From: Asterias amurensis
Taxonomy: Eukaryota > Echinodermata > Asteroidea > Forcipulatida > Asteriidae
Length of the DNA stretch: 64,000 bases
Reading direction: 5' to 3'
Assembly (NCBI RefSeq): GCF_032118995.1
Contig: NC_092661.1
Span: forward strand, 5,394,494 to 5,458,493
Part shown: in pieces, positions 46,330 through 59,700 of the stretch
Layout: every line of letters begins with the position of its first letter
Numbering within the stretch: position 1 is the first letter of the stretch
The notes under the pieces: model-generated
What the model was told of the DNA's origin: nothing
Database searches by the model: none
What the model saw: the letters and a program-made list of their open reading frames with translations, nothing else
Made by a program: the position numbers and the translations under genes

Positions 46330-46400
46330 TGCATCGGCCGGGAATCGAACCCGGGCCTCCCGCGTGGCAGGCGAGAATTCTACCACTGAACCACCGATGC
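46330..46400 (-). tRNA. tRNA-Gly(GCC)
   Basis: Exact consensus; anticodon at 46366-46368. Confidence 0.93.
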
Positions 46401-48912
46401 TCATTAAAACGTTTAGATTTTGTTGTGATTTTCTAATGTGTTTTGATCAATTTAGAACTGCATAAAAAATAGTTGCATCGGCCGGGAATCGAACCCGGGC
46501 CTCCCGCGTGGCAGGCGAGAATTCTACCACTGAACCACCGATGCTTCTTGGAACGTTTAGATTTTACTGTGATTTTCTGATGTGTTTTGATCATATTTGG
46601 ATTGCACAAAAACTATTTGCATCGGCCAGGAATCGAACCCGGACCTCCCGCGTGGCAGGCGAGAATTCTACCACTGAACCACCGATGCTCCATGAAACGT
46701 TTAGATTTTGTTGTGATTTTCTGATGCGCTTTGATCAATTTTGGATTGCATAAAAACTATTTGCATCGGCCGGGAATCGAACCCGGGCCTTCCGCGTGGC
46801 AGGCGAGAATTCTACCACTGAACCACCGATGCTAATTGAAACGTTTAGATTTTGTTGTGATTTTCTAATGTGTTTTGACCAATTTAGAACTGCATAAAAA
46901 CTAGTTGCATCGGCCGGGAATCGAACCCGGGCCTCCCGCGTGGCAGGCGAGAATTCTACCACTGAACCACCGATGCTTCTTAAAACGTTTATATTTTACT
47001 GTGATATTCTGATGTGTTTTGATCAATGTTGGATTGTATATACAAACTATTTGCATCGGCCGGGAATCGAACCCGGGCCTCCCGCGTGGCAGGCGAGAAT
47101 TCTACCACTGAACCACGGATGCTCCAGGAAACGTTTACATTTTGTTGTGATTTTCTGATGTGTTTTGATCATATTTGGATTGCATAAAAACTATTTGCAT
47201 CGGCCGGGAATCGAACCCGTGCTTCCCGCGTGGCAGGCGAAAATTCTACCACTGAACCTCATTGAAACGTTTAGATTTTGTTGTGGTTTTCTGATTTGCT
47301 TTGATCAATTTTGGATTGCATAAAAACTATTTGCATCGGCCGGGAATCGAACCCGGGCCTCCCGCGTGGCAGGCGAGAATTCTACCACTGAACCACCGAT
47401 GCTCCATGAAACGTTTAGATTTTGTTGTGTTTTCTAATGTGTTTTGATCAATTTAGAACTGCATAAAAACTAGTTGCATCGGCCGGGAATCGAACCCGGG
47501 CCTCCCGCTTGGCAGGCGAGAATTCTACCACTGAACCACCGATGCTCGTTAAAACGTTTAGATTTCGTTGTGATTTTCAGATTTGTTTTGATCAATTTAG
47601 AACTGCATAAAAAATAGTTGCATCGGCCGGGAATCGAACCTGGGCCTCCCGCGTGGCAGGCGAGAATTCTACCACTGAACCACCGATGCTCCTTGAAACG
47701 TTTAGATTTGTTTGGTGATTTTCTGATGTGTTTTGATCAATTTTGGGTTGTATACAAACTATTTGCATCGGCCGGGAATCGAACCCGGGCTTCCCGCGTG
47801 GCAGGCGAGAATTCTACCACTGAACCACCGATGCTCATTGAAACGTTTAGATTTTGTTGTGATTTTCTGATTTGCTTTGATCAATTTTGGATTGCATAAA
47901 AACTATTTGCATCGGCCGGGAATCGAACCCGGGCCCCCCGCGTGGCAGGCGAGAATTCTACCACTGAACCACCGATGCTCATTGAAACGTTTAGATTTTG
48001 TTGTAATTTTTTAATGTGTTTTGATCAATTTAGAACTGCATAAAAACTAGTTGCATCGGCCGGGAATCGAACCCGGGCCTCCCGCGTGGCAGGCGAGAAT
48101 TCTACCACTGAACCACCGATGCTCATTAAAACGTTTAGATTTTGTTGTGATTTTCTAATGTGTTTTGATCAATTTAGAACTGCATAAAAAATAGTTGCAT
48201 CGGCCGGGAATCGAACCCGGGCCTCCCGCGTGGCAGGCGAGAATTCTACCACTGAACCACCGATGCTTCTTGGAACGTTTAGATTTTACTGTGATATTCT
48301 GATGTGTTTAGATCAATGTTGGATTGCTTGAAAAAAAATATTTGCATCGGTCGGGAATCGAACCCGGGCCTCCCGCGTGGCAGGCGAGAATTCTACCACT
48401 GAACCACCGATGCTCCATGAAACGTTTAGATTTTTTTGGTGATTTTCTGATGTGTTTTGATCAGTTTTGGGTTGTATACAAACTATTTGCATCGGCCGGG
48501 AATCGAACCCGGGCCTCCCGCGTGGCAGGCGAGAGTTCTACCACTGAACCACCGATGCTCCATGAAACGTTTAGATTTTTTTGGTGATTTTCTGATGTGT
48601 TTTGATCAATTTTGGGTTGTATACAAACTATTTGCATCGGCCGGGAATCGAACCCGGGCCTCCCGCGTGGCAGGCGAGAATTCTACCACTGAACCACCGA
48701 TGCTCCAGGAAACGTTTACATTTTGTTGTGATTTTCTGATGTGTTTTGATCAATTTTGGATTGCATAAAAACTATTTGCATCGGCCGGGAATCGAACCCG
48801 GGCCTCCCGCGTGGCAGGCGAGAATTCTACCACCGATGCTCATTGAAAGGTTTAGATTTTGTTGTGATTTTCTAATGTGTTTTGATCAATTTAGAACTGC
48901 ATAAAAACTAGT

Positions 48913-48957
48913 TGCATCGGCCGGGAATCGAATTCTATAACTGAACCACCGATGCTC
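48913..48957 (-). pseudogene. tRNA-Gly unit lacking the anticodon arm
   Basis: GCATCGGCCGGGAATCGAAT runs straight into TCTATAACTGAACC, so the anticodon arm and part of the T arm are gone. Its left neighbour (48777) lacks eight bases of the tRNA 5' part. The pair recurs at 50330/50466, 51879/52015, 57868/58004 and 58410/58546. Confidence 0.85.
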
Positions 48958-49318
48958 ATTGAAACGTTTACAATTTGTTGTGATTTTCTAATGTGTTTTG
49001 ATCAATTTAGAACTGCATAAAAACTAGTTGCATCGGCCGGGAATCGAACCCGGGCCTCCCGCGTGGCAGGCGAGAATTCTACCACTGAACCGCCGATGCT
49101 CATTAAAACGTTTAGATTTTGTTGTGATTTTCAGATGTGTTTTGATCAATTTAGAACTGCATAAAAAAATAGTTGCATCGGCCGGGAATCGAACCCGGGC
49201 CTCCCGCGTGGCAGGCGAGAATTCTACCACTGAACCACTGATGCTCCTTGAAACGTTTAGATTTGTTTGGTGATTTTCTGATGTGTTTTGATCAATTTTG
49301 GGTTGTATACAAACTATT

Positions 49319-49389
49319 TGCATCGGCCGGGAATCGAACCCGGGCCTCCCGCGTGGCAGGCGAGAATTCTACCACTGAACCACCGATGC
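49319..49389 (-). tRNA. tRNA-Gly(GCC)
   Basis: Exact consensus; anticodon at 49355-49357; spacer of the GGGTTGTATAC type. Confidence 0.93.
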
Positions 49390-52300
49390 TCCATGAAACG
49401 TTTAGATTTTGTTGTGATTTTCTGATTTGCTTTGATCAATTTTGGAGTGCATAAAAACTTTTTGCATCGGCCGGGAATCGAACCCGGGCCCCCCTCGCGG
49501 CAGGCGAGAATTCTACCACTGAACCACCGATGCTCATTGAAACGTTTAGATTTTGTTGTGATTTATTAATGTGTTTTGATCAATTTAGAACTGCATAAAA
49601 ACTAGTTGCCTCGGCCGGGAATCGAACCCGGGCCTCCCGCGTGGCAGGCGAGAATTCTACCATTGAACCACCGATGCTCATTAAAACGTTTAGATTTTGT
49701 TGTGATTTTCTAATGTGTTTTGATCAATTTAGAACTGCATAAAAAATAGTTGCATCGGCCGGGAATCGAACCCGGGCCTCCCGCGTGGCAGGCGAGAATT
49801 CTACCACTGAACCACCGATGCTTCTTGGAACGTTTAGATTTTACTGTGATATTCTGATGTGTTTAGATCAATGTTGGATTGCTTGAAAAAACTATTTGCA
49901 TCGGCCGGGAATCGAACCCGGGCCTCCCGCGTGGCAGGCGAGAATTCTACCACTGAACCACCGATGCTCATTAAAACGTTTAGATTTTGTTGTGATTTTC
50001 TGATGTGTTTTGATCAATTTAGAACTGCATAAAAAATAGTTGCATCGGCCGGGAATCGAACCCGGGCCTCCCACGTGGCAGGCGAGAATTCTACCACTGA
50101 ACCACTGATGCTCCTTGAAACGTTTAGATTTTTTTGGTGATTTTCTGATGTGTTTTGATCAATTTTGGGTTGTAAACAAACTATTTGCGTCGGCCGGGAA
50201 TCGAACCCGGGCCTCCCGCGTGGCAGGCGAGAATTCTACCACTGAACCACCAATGCTCCAGGAAACGTTTACATTTTGTTGTGATTTTCTGATGTGGTTT
50301 GATCAATTTTGGATTGCATACAAACTATTTGCATCGGCCGGGAATCGAACCCGGGCCTCCCGCGTGGCAGGCGAGAATTCTACCACCGATGCTCATTGAA
50401 AGGTTTAGATTTTGTTGTGATTTTCTAATGTGTTTTGATCAATTTAGAACTGCATAAAAACTAGTTGCATCGGCCGGGAATCGAATTCTACCACTGAACC
50501 ACCGATGCTCATTGAAACGTTTACAATTTGTTGTGATTTTCCAATGTGTTTTGATCAATTTAGAACTGCATAAAAACTAGTTGCATCGGCCGGGAATCGA
50601 ACCCAGGCCTCCCGCGTGGCAGGCGAGAATTCTACCACTGAACCACCGATGCTCATTGAAACGTTTAGATTTTGTTGTGATTTTCTGATGTGCTTTGATC
50701 AATTTTGGATTGCATAAAAACTATTTGCATCGGCCGGGAATCGAACCCGGGCCTTCCGCGTGGCAGGTGAGAATTCTACCAGTGAACCACCGATGCTCAT
50801 TGAAAGGTTTAGATTTTGTTGTGATTTTCTAATGTGTTTTGATCAATTTAGAACTGCATAAAAACTATTTGCATCGGCCGGGAATCGAACCCGGGCCTCC
50901 CGCGTGGCAGGCGAGAATTCTACCACTGATCCACCGATGCTCCAGGAAACGTTTACATTTTGTTGTGATTTTCTGATGTGTTTTGATCAATTTTGGATTG
51001 CATAAAAACTATTTGCATCGGCCGGGAATCGAACCCGTGCCTCCCGCGTGGCCTGCGAGAATTCTACCACAATCACCGATGCTCCTTGAAACGTTTAGAT
51101 TTGTTTGGTGATTTTCTGATGTGTTTTGATCAATTTTGGGTTGTATACAAACTATTTGCATCGGCCGGGAATCGAACCCGGGCCTCCCGCGTGGCAGGCG
51201 AGAATTCTACCACTGAACCACCGATGCTCCATGAAACGTTTAGATTTTGTTGTGATTTTCTGATTTGCTTTGATCAATTTTGGATTGCTTAAAAACTATT
51301 TGCATCGGCCGTAATCGAACCCGGGCCCCCCGCGTGGCAGGCGAGAATTCTACCACTGAACCACCGATGCTCATTGAAACGTTTAGATTTTGTTGTGATT
51401 TTTTAATGTGTTTTGATCAATTTAGAACTGCATAAAAACTAGTTGCATCGGCCGGGAATCGAACCCGGGCCTCCCGCGTGGCAGGCGAGAATTCTACCAC
51501 TGAACCACCGATGCTCATTAAAACGTTTAGATTTTGTTGTGATTTTCTAATGTGTTTTGATCAATTTAGAACTGCATAAAAAATAGTTGCATCGGACGGG
51601 AATCGAACCCGGGCCTCCCGCGTGGCAGGCGAGAATTCTACCACTGAACCACCGATGCTTCTTGGAACGTTTATATTTTACTGTGATATTCTGATGTGTT
51701 TTGATCAATGTTGGATTGCTTAAAAAAAACTATTTGCATCGGCCGGGAATCGTACCCGGGCCTCCCGCGTGGCAGGCGAGAATTCTACCACTGAACCACC
51801 GATGCTCCAGGAAACGTTTACATTTTGTTGTGATTTTCTGATGTGTTTTGATCAATTTTGGATTGCATACAAACTATTTGCATCGGCCGGGAATCAAACC
51901 CGGGCCTCCCGCTTGGCAGGCGAGAATTCTACCACCGATGCTCATTGAAAGGTTTAGATTTTGTTGTGATTTTCTAATGTGTTTTGATCAATTTAGAACT
52001 GCATAAAAACTAGTTGCATCGGCCGGGAATCGAATTCTACCACTGAACCACCGATGCTCATTGAAACGTTTACAATTTGTTGTGATTTTCTAATGTGTTT
52101 TGATCATTTTAGAACTGCATAAAAACTAGTTGCATCGGCCGGGAATCGAACCCAGGCCTCCCGCGTGGCAGGCGAGAATTCTACCACTGAACCACCGATG
52201 CTCATTGAAACGTTTAGATTTTGTTGTGATTTTCTGATGTGCTTTGATCAATTTTGGATTGCATAAAAACTATTTGCATCGGCCGGGAATCGAACCCGGG

Positions 52301-52705
52301 CCTTCCGCGTGGCAGGCGAGAATTCTACCAGTGAACCACCGATGCTCATTGAAAGGTTTAGATTTTGTTGTGATTTTCTAATGTGTTTTGATCAATTTAG
52401 AACTGCATAAAAACTATTTGCATCGGCCGGGAATCGAACCCGGGCCTCCCGCGTGGCAGGCGAGAATTCTACCACTGATCCACCGATGCTCCAGGAAACG
52501 TTTACATTTTGTTGTGATTTTCTGATGTGTTTTGATCAATTTTGGATTGCATAAAAACTATTTGCATCGGCCGGGAATCGAACCCGTGCCTCCCGCGTGG
52601 CAGGCGGGAATTCTACCACTGAACCACCGATGCTCCTTGAAACGTTTAGATTTTGTTGTGATTTTCTAATAAATTATGACCAACTTAGGATTGCAAGACA
52701 ATAGT

Positions 52706-55700
52706 TGCATCAGCCTGGAATCAAACCTGGGCCTTCCGCGTGGCAAGTGATAATTCTACCCTCTGAATCATGGATGCTCCTTGGCATGTATAGATTTAGG
52801 TTTTGTATGTGTTTTGATCAAGTTAGAACTGCATAAAAACTATTTGCAACGGCCGGGAATCGAACCCGGGCCTCCCGCGTGGCAGGCGAGAATTCTACCA
52901 CTGAACTACCGATGCTCCAGGAAACGTTTAGATTTTGTGGTGATTTTCTGATGTGTTTTGATCAATTTTGGGTTGTATAAAAACTATTTGCATCGGTCGG
53001 GAATCGAAGCATGGCCTCCCGCGTGGCAGGCGAGAAGTCTACCACTGAACCACCGATGCTCCTTGAAACGTTTAGATTTTGTTGTGATTTTCTGATGTGT
53101 TTTGATCAATTTATGATTGCATAAAAACTATTTGCATCGGCCGGGAATCGAACCCGGGCCTCCCGCGTGGCAGGGGAGAATTCTACCACTGAACCACCGA
53201 TGCTACATGAAACGTTTAGATTTTGTTGTGATTTTCTGATGTGCTTTGATCAATTTTGGATTGCATAAAAACTATTTGCATCGGCCGGGAATCGAACCCG
53301 GGCCTCCCGCGTGGCAGGCGAGAATTCTACCACTGAACCACCGATGCTCATTGAAACGTTTAGATTTTGTTGTGATTTTCTAATGTGTTTTGACCAATTT
53401 AGAACTGCATAAAAACTAGTTGCATCGGTCGGGAATCGAACCCGGGCCTCCCGCGTGGCAGGCGAGAATTCTACCACTGAACCACCGATGCTCCTTAAAA
53501 CGTTTAGATTTTGTTGTGATTTTCTAATGTGTTTTGATCAATTTAGAACTGCATAAAAAATAGTTGCATCGGCCGGGAATCGTACCCGGGCCTCCCGCGT
53601 GGCAGTCGAGAATTCTACCACTGAACCACCGATGCTTCTTGAAACGTTTATATTTTACTGTGATATTCTGATGTGTTTTGATCAATGTTGGATTGCTTAA
53701 AAAAAACAATTTGCATCGGCCGGGAATCGAACCCGGCCTCCCGCGTGGCAGGCGAGATTTCTACCACTGAACCACCGATGCTCCTTGAAACGTTTAGATT
53801 TTGAGGTGATTTTCTGATGTGTTTTTATCAATTTTGGATTGCATAAAAACTATTTGCATCGGCCGGGAATCGAACCCGGGCCTTCCGCGTGGCAGTCGAG
53901 AATTCTACCAATGAACCACCGATGCTCATTGAAACGTTTAGATTTTGTTGTGATTTTCTAATGAGTTTTGATCAATTAAGAACTGCATAAAAACTATTTG
54001 CATCGGCCGAGAATCGAATCCGGGCCTCCCGCGTGGCAGGCGAGATTTCTACCACTGAACCACCGATGCTCCTTGACACGTTTAGATTTTGAGGTGATTT
54101 TCTGATGTGTTTTGATCAATTTTGGATTGCATAAAAACTATTTGCATCGGCCGGGAATCGAACCCGGGTCTCCCGCATGGCAGGCGAGAATTCTTCCACT
54201 GAACCACCGATGCTCATTGAAACGTTTAGATTTTGTTGTGGTTTTCTGATTTGCTTTGGTCAATTTATGATTGCATAAAAACTATTTGCATCGGCCGGGA
54301 ATCGAACCCGGGCCTCCCGCGTGGCAGGCGAGAATTCTACCACTGAACCACCGATGCTCCATGAAACGTTTAGATTTTGTTGTGATTTTCTGATGTGTTT
54401 TGATCAATTTAGAACTGCATAAAAAAATAGTTTCATCGGCCGGGAATCGAACCGGGGCCTCCCGCGTGGCAGGCGAGAATTCTACCACTGAACCACCGAT
54501 GCTCCTTGAAACGTTTAGATTTGTTTGGTGATTTTCTAATGTGTTTTGATCAATTTTGGGTTGCATAAAAACTATTTGCATCGGCCGGGAATCGAACCCG
54601 GGCCTCCCGCGTGGCAGGCGAGAATTCTACCACTGAACCACCGATGCTCATTGAAACGTTTAGATTTTGTTGTGATTTTTTAATGTGTTTTGATCAGCCT
54701 GGAATCAAACCTGGGCCTTCCGCGTGGCAAGTGATAATTCTACCCTCTGAATCATGGATGCTCCTTGGCATGTATAGATTTAGGTTTTGTATGTGTTTTG
54801 ATCAAGTTAGAACTGCATAAAAACTATTTGCAACGGCCGGGAATCGAACCCGGGCCTCCCGCGTGGCAGGCGAGAATTCTACCACTGAACTACCGATGCT
54901 CCAGGAAACGTTTAGATTTTGTTGTGATTTTCTGATGTGTTTTGATCAATTTTGGGTTGTATAAAAACTATTTGCATCGGTCGGGAATCGAAGCATGGCC
55001 TCCCGCGTGGCAGGCGAGAAGTCTACCACTGAACCACCGATGCTCCTTGAAACGTTTAGATTTTGTTGTGATTTTCTGATGTGTTTTGATCAATTTATGA
55101 TTGCATAAAAACTATTTGCATCGGCCGGGAATCGAACCCGGGCCTCCCGCGTGGCAGGCGAGAATTCTACCACTGAACCACCGATGCTACATGAAACGTT
55201 TAGATTTTGTTGTGATTTTCTGATGTGCTTTGATCAATTTTGGATTGCATAAAAACTATTTGCATCGGCCGGGAATCGAACCCGGGCCTCCCGCGTGGCA
55301 GGCGAGAATTCTACCACTGAACCACCGATGCTCATTGAAACGTTTAGATTTTGTTGTGATTTTCTAATGTGTTTTGACCAATTTAGAACTGCATAAAAAC
55401 TAGTTGCATCGGTCGGGAATCGAACCCGGGCCTCCCGCGTGGCAGGCGAGAATTCTACCACTGAACCACCGATGCTCCTTAAAACGTTTAGATTTTGTTG
55501 TGATTTTCTAATGTGTTTTGATCAATTTAGAACTGCATAAAAAATAGTTGCATCGGCCGGGAATCGTACCCGGGCCTCCCGCGTGGCAGTCGAGAATTCT
55601 ACCACTGAAGCACCGATGCTTCTTGAAACGTTTATATTTTACTGTGATATTCTGATGTGTTTTGATCAATGTTGGATTGCTTAAAAAAAACTATTTGCAT

Positions 55701-56632
55701 CGGCCGGGAATCGAACCCGGCCTCCCGCGTGGCAGGCGAGATTTCTACCACTGAACCACCGATGCTCCTTGAAACGTTTAGATTTTGAGGTGATTTTCTG
55801 ATGTGTTTTTATCAATTTTGGATTGCATAAAAACTATTTGCATCGGCCGGGAATCGAACCCGGGCCTTCCGCGTGGCAGTCGAGATTTCTACCAATGAAC
55901 CACCGATGCTCATTGAAACGTTTAGATTTTGTTGTGATTTTCTAATGAGTTTTGATCAATTAAGAACTGCATAAAAACTATTTGCATCGGCCGAGAATCG
56001 AATCCGGGCCTCCCGCGTGGCAGGCGAGATTTCTACCACTGAACCACCGATGCTCCTTGACACGTTTAGATTTTGAGGTGATTTTCTGATGTGTTTTGAT
56101 CAATTTTGGATTGCATAAAAACTATTTGCATCGGCCGGGAATCGAACCCGGGCCTCCCGCATGGCAGGCGAGAATTCTTCCACTGAACCACCGATGCTCA
56201 TTGAAACGTTTAGATTTTGTTGTGGTTTTCTGATTTGCTTTGGTCAATTTATGATTGCATAAAAACTATTTGCATCGGCCGGGAATCGAACCCGGGCCTC
56301 CCGCGTGGCAGGCGAGAATTCTACCACTGAACCACCGATGCTCCATGAAACGTTTAGATTTTGTTGTGATTTTCTGATGTGTTTTGATCAATTTAGAACT
56401 GCATAAAAAAATAGTTTCATCGGCCGGGAATCGAACCGGGGCCTCCCGCGTGGCAGGCGAGAATTCTACCACTGAACCACCGATGCTCCTTGAAACGTTT
56501 AGATTTGTTTGGTGATTTTCTAATGTGTTTTGATCAATTTTGGGTTGCATAAAAACTATTTGCATCGGCCGGGAATCGAACCCGGGCCTCCCGCGTGGCA
56601 GGCGAGAATTCTACCACTGAACCACCGATGCT
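52706..56632 (-). tRNA. tRNA-Gly(GCC) array block 3 (28 units, 1984-bp duplication)
   Basis: Lower coordinates: 52706 (decayed), 52845, 52989, 53133, 53277*, 53421, 53565, 53712, 53855, 53999, 54143, 54287*, 54432, 54577*, about 54695 (decayed, truncated), 54829, 54973, 55117*, 55261*, 55405, 55549, 55696, 55839, 55983, 56127, 56271*, 56416, 56561*. Units from 52845 to 54577 recur in the same order, with the same private variants, 1984 bp later at 54829-56561. Confidence 0.9.
53277..53347 (-). tRNA. tRNA-Gly(GCC), duplicated at 55261
   Basis: Exact consensus; anticodon at 53313-53315. Its counterpart 1984 bp away (55261-55331) is identical. Confidence 0.93.
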
Positions 56633-56705
56633 CATTGAAACGTTTAGATTTTGTTGTGATTTTTTAATGTGTTTTGATCAATTTAGAACTGCATAAAAAC
56701 CTAGT

Positions 56706-59700
56706 TGCATCGGCCTGGAATCGAACCCGGGCCTCCCGCGTGGCAGGCGGGAATTCTACCACTGAACCACCGATGCTCATTAAAACGTTTAGATTTTGTT
56801 GTGATTTTCTAATGTGCTTTGATCAATTTAGAACTGCATAAAAAATAGTTGCATCGGCCGGGAATCGAACCCGGGCCTCCCGCGTGGCAGGCGAGAATTC
56901 TACCACTGAACCACCGATGCTTCTTGGAACGTTTATATTTTACTGTGATATTCTGATGTGTTTATATCAATGTTGGATTGCTTAAAAAAAACTATTTGCA
57001 TCGGCCGGGAATCGAACCCGGGCCTCCCGCATGGCAGGCGAGAATTCTACCACTGAACCACCGATGCTCCATGAAACGTTTAGATTTTTTTGGTGATTTT
57101 CTGATGTGTTTTGATCAATTTTGGGTTGTATACAAACTATTTGCATCTGCCGGGAATCGAACCCGGGCCTCCCGCGTGGCAGGCGAGAGTTCTACCACTG
57201 AACCACCGATGCTCCATGAAACGTTTAGATTTTTTTGGTGATTTTCTGATGTGTTTTGATCAATTTTGGGTTGTATACAAACTATTTGCATCGGCAGGGA
57301 ATCGAACCCGGGCCTCCCGCGTGGCAGGCGAGAACTCTACCACTGAACCATCGATGCTCCAGAAAACGTTTACATTTTGTTGTGATTTTCTGATGTGTTT
57401 TGATCAATTTTGGATTGCATAAAAACTATTTGCATCGGCCGGGAATCGAACCCGGGCCTCCCGCATGGCAGGCGAGAATTCTACCACTGAACCACCGATG
57501 CTCCATGAAACGTTTAGATTTTTTTGGTGATTTTCTGATGTGTTTTGATCAATTTTGGGTTGTATACAAACTATTTGCATCTGCCGGGAATCGAACCCGG
57601 GCCTCCCGCGTGGCAGGCGAGAGTTCTACCACTGAACCACCGATGCTCCATGAAACGTTTAGATTTTTTTGGTGATTTTCTGATGTGTTTTGATCAATTT
57701 TGGGTTGTATACAAACTATTTGCATCGGCCGGGAATCGAACCCGGGCCTCCCGCGTGGCAGGCGAGAATTCTACCACTGAACCACCGATGCTCCAGGAAA
57801 CGTTTACATTTTGTTGTGATTTTCTGATGTGTTTTGATCAATTTTGGATTGCATTATAAAAACTATTTGCATCGGCCGGAAATCGAACCCGGGCCTCCCG
57901 CGTGGCAGGCGAGAATTCTACCACCGATGCTCATTGAAAGGTTTAGATTTTGTTGTGATTTTCTAATGTGTTTTGATCAATTTAGAACTGCATAAAAACT
58001 AGTTGCATCGGCCGGGAATCGAATTCTACCACTGAACCACCGATGGTCATTGAAACGTTTACAATTTGTTGTGATTTTCTAATGTGTTTTGATCAATTTA
58101 GAACTGCATAAAAACTAGTTGCATCGGCCGGGAATCGAACCCAGGCCTCCCGCGTGGCAGGCGAGAATTCTACCACTGAACCACCGATGCTTCTTGAAAC
58201 GTTCAATTTTACTGTGATATTCTGATGTGTTTAGATCAATGTTGGATTGCTTAAAAAAAACTATTTGCATCGGCCGGGAATCGATCCCGGGCCTCCCGCG
58301 TGGCAGGCGAGAATTCTACCACTGAACCACCGATGCTCCATGAAACGTTTAGATTTTTTTGAGATTTTCTGATGTGTTTTGATCAATTTTGGATTGCATA
58401 AAAACTATTTGCATCGGCCGGGAATCGAACCCGGGCCTCCCGCGTGGCAGGCGACAATTCTACCACCGATGCTCATTGAAAGGTTTAGATTTTGTTGTGA
58501 TTTTCTAATGTGTTTTGATCAATTTAGAACTGCATAAAAACTAGTTGCATCGGCCGGGAATCGAATTCTACCACTGAACCACCGATGCTCATTGAAACGT
58601 TTACAATTTGTTGTGATTTTCTAAAGTTTTTCGATCAATTTAGAACTGCATAAAAACTATTTGCATCGGCCGGGAATCGAACCCGGGCCTCCCGCGTGGC
58701 AGGCGAGAATTCTACCACTGAACCGCCGATGCTCATTAAAACGTTTAGATTTTGTTGTGATTTTCTGATGTGTGTTGATCAATTTAGAACTGCATAAAAA
58801 ATAGTTGCATCGGCCGGGAATCGAACCCGGGCCTCCCGCGTGGCAGGCGAGAATTCTACCACTGAACCACCGATGCTTCTTGAAACGTTTATATTTTACT
58901 GTGATATTCTGATGTGTTTTGATCAATGTTGGATTGCATAATAAAAAACTATTTGCATCGGCCGGGAATTGAAGCATGGCCTCCCGCGTGGCAGGCGAGA
59001 ATTCTACCACTGAACCACCGATGCTCCATGAAATGTTTAGATTTTTTTGGTGATTTTCTGATGTGTTTTGATCAAATTTGGGTTGTATACAAACTATTTG
59101 CATCGGCCGTGAATCGAACTCGGGCCTCCCGCGTGGCAGGCGAGAATTCTACCACTGAACCACCGATGCTCCCTGAAACGTTCAGATTTGTTTCGTGATT
59201 TTCTGATGTGTTTTGATCAATTTTGGGTTGTATAAAAACTATTTGCATCGGCCGGGAAACGAATCCGGGCCTCCCGCGTGGCAGGCGAGAATTTTACCAC
59301 TGAACCACCGATGCTCCATGAAACTTTTAGATTTTGTTGTGATTTTCTGATGTGCTTTGATCAATTTTGGATTGCATAAAAACTATTTGCATCGGCCGGG
59401 AATCGAACCCGGGCCTCCCGCGTGGCAGGCGAGAATTCTACCACTGAACCACCGATGCTCATTGAAACGTTTTGATTTTGTTGTGATTTTCTGATGTGTT
59501 TTTATCAATTCTGGATTGCATAAAAATTATTTGCATCGGCCGAGAATCGAACCCGGGCCTCCCGCGTGGCAGGCGAGAATTCTACCACTGAACCACCGAT
59601 GCTCATTGAAACGTTTAGATTTTGTTGTGATTTTCTAATGTGTTTTGATCAATTTAGAAGCATGGCCTCCCGCGTCGCCGGCTTGAATTCTACCACTGAA

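Larger units (their letters stand above)
42034..48122 (-). tRNA. tRNA-Gly(GCC) array block 1 (43 units)
   Basis: Lower coordinates of the 71-nt units: 42034, 42177 (decayed), 42316, 42460, 42604, 42748, 42892*, 43036*, 43180*, 43324 (broken), 43460, 43604*, 43748*, 43891, 44035*, 44179, 44323 (broken), 44459*, 44602*, 44746, 44891, 45035, 45179, 45323*, 45467, 45611*, 45754, 45898*, 46042*, 46186, 46330*, 46474*, 46618, 46762, 46906*, 47052, 47196 (broken), 47332*, 47475, 47619, 47764, 47908, 48052*. Asterisks mark exact consensus as read by eye. The broken ones share the altered text CCCGTGCTTCCC and lack the tRNA 5' end. Confidence 0.9.
48196..52634 (-). tRNA. tRNA-Gly(GCC) array block 2 (32 units)
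   Basis: Lower coordinates: 48196*, 48343, 48488, 48633*, 48777 (deletion), 48913 (deletion), 49029, 49174, 49319*, 49463, 49607, 49751*, 49897*, 50041, 50186, 50330 (deletion), 50466 (deletion), 50582, 50726, 50870, 51014 (broken), 51157*, 51301, 51444*, 51588, 51735, 51879 (deletion), 52015 (deletion), 52131, 52275, 52419, 52563. Deleted units come in adjacent pairs that recur. Confidence 0.9.
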
